Shown here piece by piece: positions 7,139 through 8,523 of a stretch of DNA of 8,523 nt. The notes under the pieces were generated by a model. It saw only the letters and a program-made list of their open reading frames with translations, was not told the DNA's origin and did not search any database. The DNA is from Ignavibacteria bacterium (GTDB lineage Bacteria > Bacteroidota > Ignavibacteria > Tepidaquicellales > OLB5). Position 1 is the first letter of the stretch, and every line of letters begins with the position of its first letter. The position numbers were made by a program, and so were the translations under genes. The stretch lies in NCBI GenBank assembly GCA_030835005.1, contig JAUQWT010000244.1, positions 1-8,523 of the forward strand, read 5' to 3'.

Positions 7139-7747
7139 CTAATTCAGGATCTGAGCAAATTCAAGTTCAAACTTAGTATGGTCATTTTTATCATAGCAAA
7201 TGGTTTTGAAGCCAAATTTTTCTGCTGCCATGCAGTTTTCCGGAAGGTCATCTATGAACAATGATTCATTTGGATACACACCAAGGTGATTGATTGTCCT
7301 TTCGTAAATTTCGTCATCCGGTTTCAGCGACTTAAGCTCATACGATAAAGCAAATTTATCAAGCTGGTTTACATAATCAAATCTTTTCTTAATATATTCA
7401 AAATGCAGCGGACTTGTATTAGAAAGCAAAAACAAGTTATGTTTTGCCCCGGCAGCAAGCATACGAACTAACTTGCTCATTTCAGGTATCTCCGTAAACA
7501 TATCATTAAAAGAACTGGCAAAATCTTCATCACTCATTTTCAGTCCAAGGCCAGTTCGGCATTTCTCAATAAATTCAACAGTTGTAATTTCACCAGCTTC
7601 ATATCCAAGCAGACGGTAATTACCGCCTTTGAAAAAATTCATATATGCCTCTTTGCTTACCCCATTTGAACAGATGGCATTAATGAATCTTTCGTACTCT
7701 ACATTTACCAGGACATTCCCAAGATCAAAAATTACATTCCTAATCAC
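7139..7747 (-). CDS. HAD-superfamily hydrolase, subfamily IA (YihX-like phosphatase)
   Basis: A 202-residue cytoplasmic HAD phosphatase. Motif I is FDLGNVLVN with the nucleophile D8. Motif II is LLSNT (S109). Motif III contains the conserved lysine in SLKPDD (K142). Motif IV is LFIDDLPEN (D166, D167). A helical cap (about residues 17-90) sits between motifs I and II, as in the IA subfamily. The layout resembles E. coli YihX (glucose-1-phosphate phosphatase), which also starts FDLGNV; the substrate here cannot be inferred. The position two after the nucleophile is glycine (G10) rather than the usual acid/base aspartate, as in YihX-like members. The start is GTG: it overlaps the ogt stop as GTGA (7744-7747), and no other start would keep strand 1 and D8, so translation is probably coupled to ogt. 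Confidence 0.9.
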   Translation of the reverse strand: MIRNVIFDLGNVLVNVEYERFINAICSNGVSKEAYMNFFKGGNYRLLGYEAGEITTVEFIEKCRTGLGLKMSDEDFASSFNDMFTEIPEMSKLVRMLAAGAKHNLFLLSNTSPLHFEYIKKRFDYVNQLDKFALSYELKSLKPDDEIYERTINHLGVYPNESLFIDDLPENCMAAEKFGFKTICYDKNDHTKFELEFAQILN

Positions 7748-8247
7748 TTAACAAAAACTCTTTCCAGCTCAAGAATCTTGCGTTTCATTGAGACCCCTCC
7801 GCCGAAACCACCAATAGACCCATCCTTTGCTATAACTCTATGACAGGGAATGATTATCGGAACTGGGTTAGCGGCACAGCAAGAAGCCGCAGCACGAATT
7901 GCATTTTTATTACCGGCTAATTTAGCAAGTTCTGAGTATGAAACAGTCTTCCCATATTTTACTTTGGAAAGTGCAACCCACACTTTTGTCTGAAAAGAGG
8001 TACCTTTCAGAAAAACTTTAAGATCGACATTTCTGCGCTTCCCTGCGAAGAATTCAAGAATTTGCGATACTTCTTTATTTAATTCTGCCTTAGATTGAGT
8101 GATCTCATCTTCAAAAGATTCAGAAAGAAGCTTTTTGAAAGCAACAGGCTTGTTATTTAGATCGATATAACAAATGCCTTTTTCTCCCTTAGCTATCCAG
8201 AAAGTTCGTTTTAACAGCGGTACGTAAAAATCAGTAAAATATATCAT
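7744..8247 (-). CDS. ogt: Methylated-DNA--protein-cysteine methyltransferase (Ogt/AGT)
   Basis: A suicide DNA-repair protein that transfers the alkyl group from O6-alkylguanine (and O4-alkylthymine) in DNA to its own cysteine. It has 167 residues, close to E. coli Ogt (171). The active site is IIIPCHRV with acceptor C135. The DNA-binding helix-turn-helix region TVSYSELAKLAG (101-112) and the arginine R118, which corresponds to the base-flipping arginine, are present, as is NPVP (127-130). The C-terminal SIGGFGGG...KRKILELE is typical. The usual AVGxA stretch is replaced by AASCCAA, putting two extra cysteines (C123, C124) near the active site. The N-terminal domain is of the usual variable type. 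The ATG is preceded by only a weak AGGGA 12 bases away. It is the first gene after the terminator at 8301-8333 and overlaps the HAD gene. The promoter should lie in 8248-8300, but none is clear. Confidence 0.96.
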   Translation of the reverse strand: MIYFTDFYVPLLKRTFWIAKGEKGICYIDLNNKPVAFKKLLSESFEDEITQSKAELNKEVSQILEFFAGKRRNVDLKVFLKGTSFQTKVWVALSKVKYGKTVSYSELAKLAGNKNAIRAAASCCAANPVPIIIPCHRVIAKDGSIGGFGGGVSMKRKILELERVFVK

Positions 8248-8300
8248 TTTTTTTATAAATCCCTGTAATTTACTAAAAAATAAGGAGAATTTTAAGACAT

Positions 8301-8333
8301 AAAAAAGCCACCCCAGCTATGCTGAGATGGCTT
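8301..8333 (-). terminator. Rho-independent terminator of the upstream T9SS cargo gene
   Basis: The minus-strand transcript reads AAGCCATCTCAGC, a 3-base loop ATA, then GCTGGGGTGGCTT, running into a TTTTTT tract. Pairing is a continuous 13-bp stem that includes two U-G pairs. On the plus strand these become A-C mismatches, so the element serves the minus-strand gene at 8356. It lies 22 bases past that stop and insulates ogt. Confidence 0.93.
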
Positions 8334-8355
8334 ATGTATCTAAAATTTTTTGAGG

Positions 8356-8523
8356 CTACTTAACCAATATCATTTTCTTTGAAACTATGTAATCATCTGC
8401 TGCAATTGTATAAAAATAAATTCCGCTTGAAAATCCTGAAGCATCCCATGTGATCTTATACTGACCCAGATTTACATATTCATCAAGAAGAACATCAATT
8501 TCTTTGCCCCTTATATCAAAAAC
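8356..8523 (-). CDS. C-terminal end of a T9SS-secreted protein (type A sorting domain), 5' part missing
   Basis: The last 55 codons and stop (TAG) of a gene that enters from the high-coordinate edge. The visible residues form the second half of a Por-secretion type A sorting domain: FDIRGKEI, a GQYKITWDASGFSSG strand, IYFY, then a SKKMILVK end. This marks the protein as cargo of the type IX system, delivered to the cell surface or medium with the domain cleaved off. Nothing can be said of the functional part, which lies outside the window. The strong terminator right after it shows that its transcript ends before ogt. Confidence 0.9.
   Translation of the reverse strand, partial: VFDIRGKEIDVLLDEYVNLGQYKITWDASGFSSGIYFYTIAADDYIVSKKMILVK

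Noticed and set aside
8248..8300. Possible ogt promoter
   Set aside because: TAAATTAC resembles the -7 box only partly and has no TTTG 19-21 bases upstream.
1..8523. CRISPR array, insertion sequence, tRNA, defence island or biosynthetic cluster
   Set aside because: No spaced direct repeats, transposase, integrase, cloverleaf or cluster-type genes were seen. The genes are housekeeping or common accessory genes.

Overview
The window is an ordinary-looking chromosomal stretch in which every supported gene lies on the minus strand. Read in the direction of transcription (high to low coordinates), the order is: the end of a secreted protein with a type IX secretion (T9SS) sorting domain; ogt (methylguanine-DNA methyltransferase); a HAD-family phosphatase; a peroxiredoxin-like thioredoxin-fold protein; secA; an NhaP2/CvrA-type K+(Na+)/H+ antiporter; and a multicopper oxidase that runs off the low-coordinate edge. 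Plus-strand open frames are shadows of these genes.

The sequence suggests the Bacteroidota/Chlorobiota (FCB) group, most likely an Ignavibacteria-like organism. Four things point there: two T9SS type A C-terminal domains, one with the NYPNPFNP signature common in that class; a SecA of 1026 residues with the extra segment known from Bacteroidota-type SecA; a promoter before the oxidase with an exact TTTG-N20-TAnnTTTG Bacteroidota-type match; and weak or absent Shine-Dalgarno sequences before most genes. The taxonomic call is an inference.

Layout: 8356-8523 is the tail of a T9SS cargo gene, closed by a strong minus-strand terminator at 8301-8333. Then ogt and the HAD gene overlap by 4 bases (GTGA), the peroxiredoxin-like gene follows after a 33-base gap filled by a heptad repeat, and secA follows after 77 bases. 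These four could form one transcription unit ending at the hairpin at 3312-3355. nhaP2 (1781-3256) starts at TTG with no visible ribosome binding site. The multicopper oxidase (1-1676) has its own promoter and a good ribosome binding site. It combines a twin-arginine signal with a T9SS sorting domain, which suggests an enzyme exported to the cell surface.

The genes serve general functions: alkylation repair, redox or phosphate metabolism, protein export, ion homeostasis and cell-surface copper oxidation. secA feeds the general export route used by most T9SS cargo. I found no new multi-gene system, mobile element, CRISPR array, tRNA or rRNA. The most interesting points are the Tat/T9SS combination, the clear Bacteroidota-type promoter, the 7-base periodic repeat before the peroxiredoxin-like gene, and two terminators whose G-U pairs show which strand they serve.
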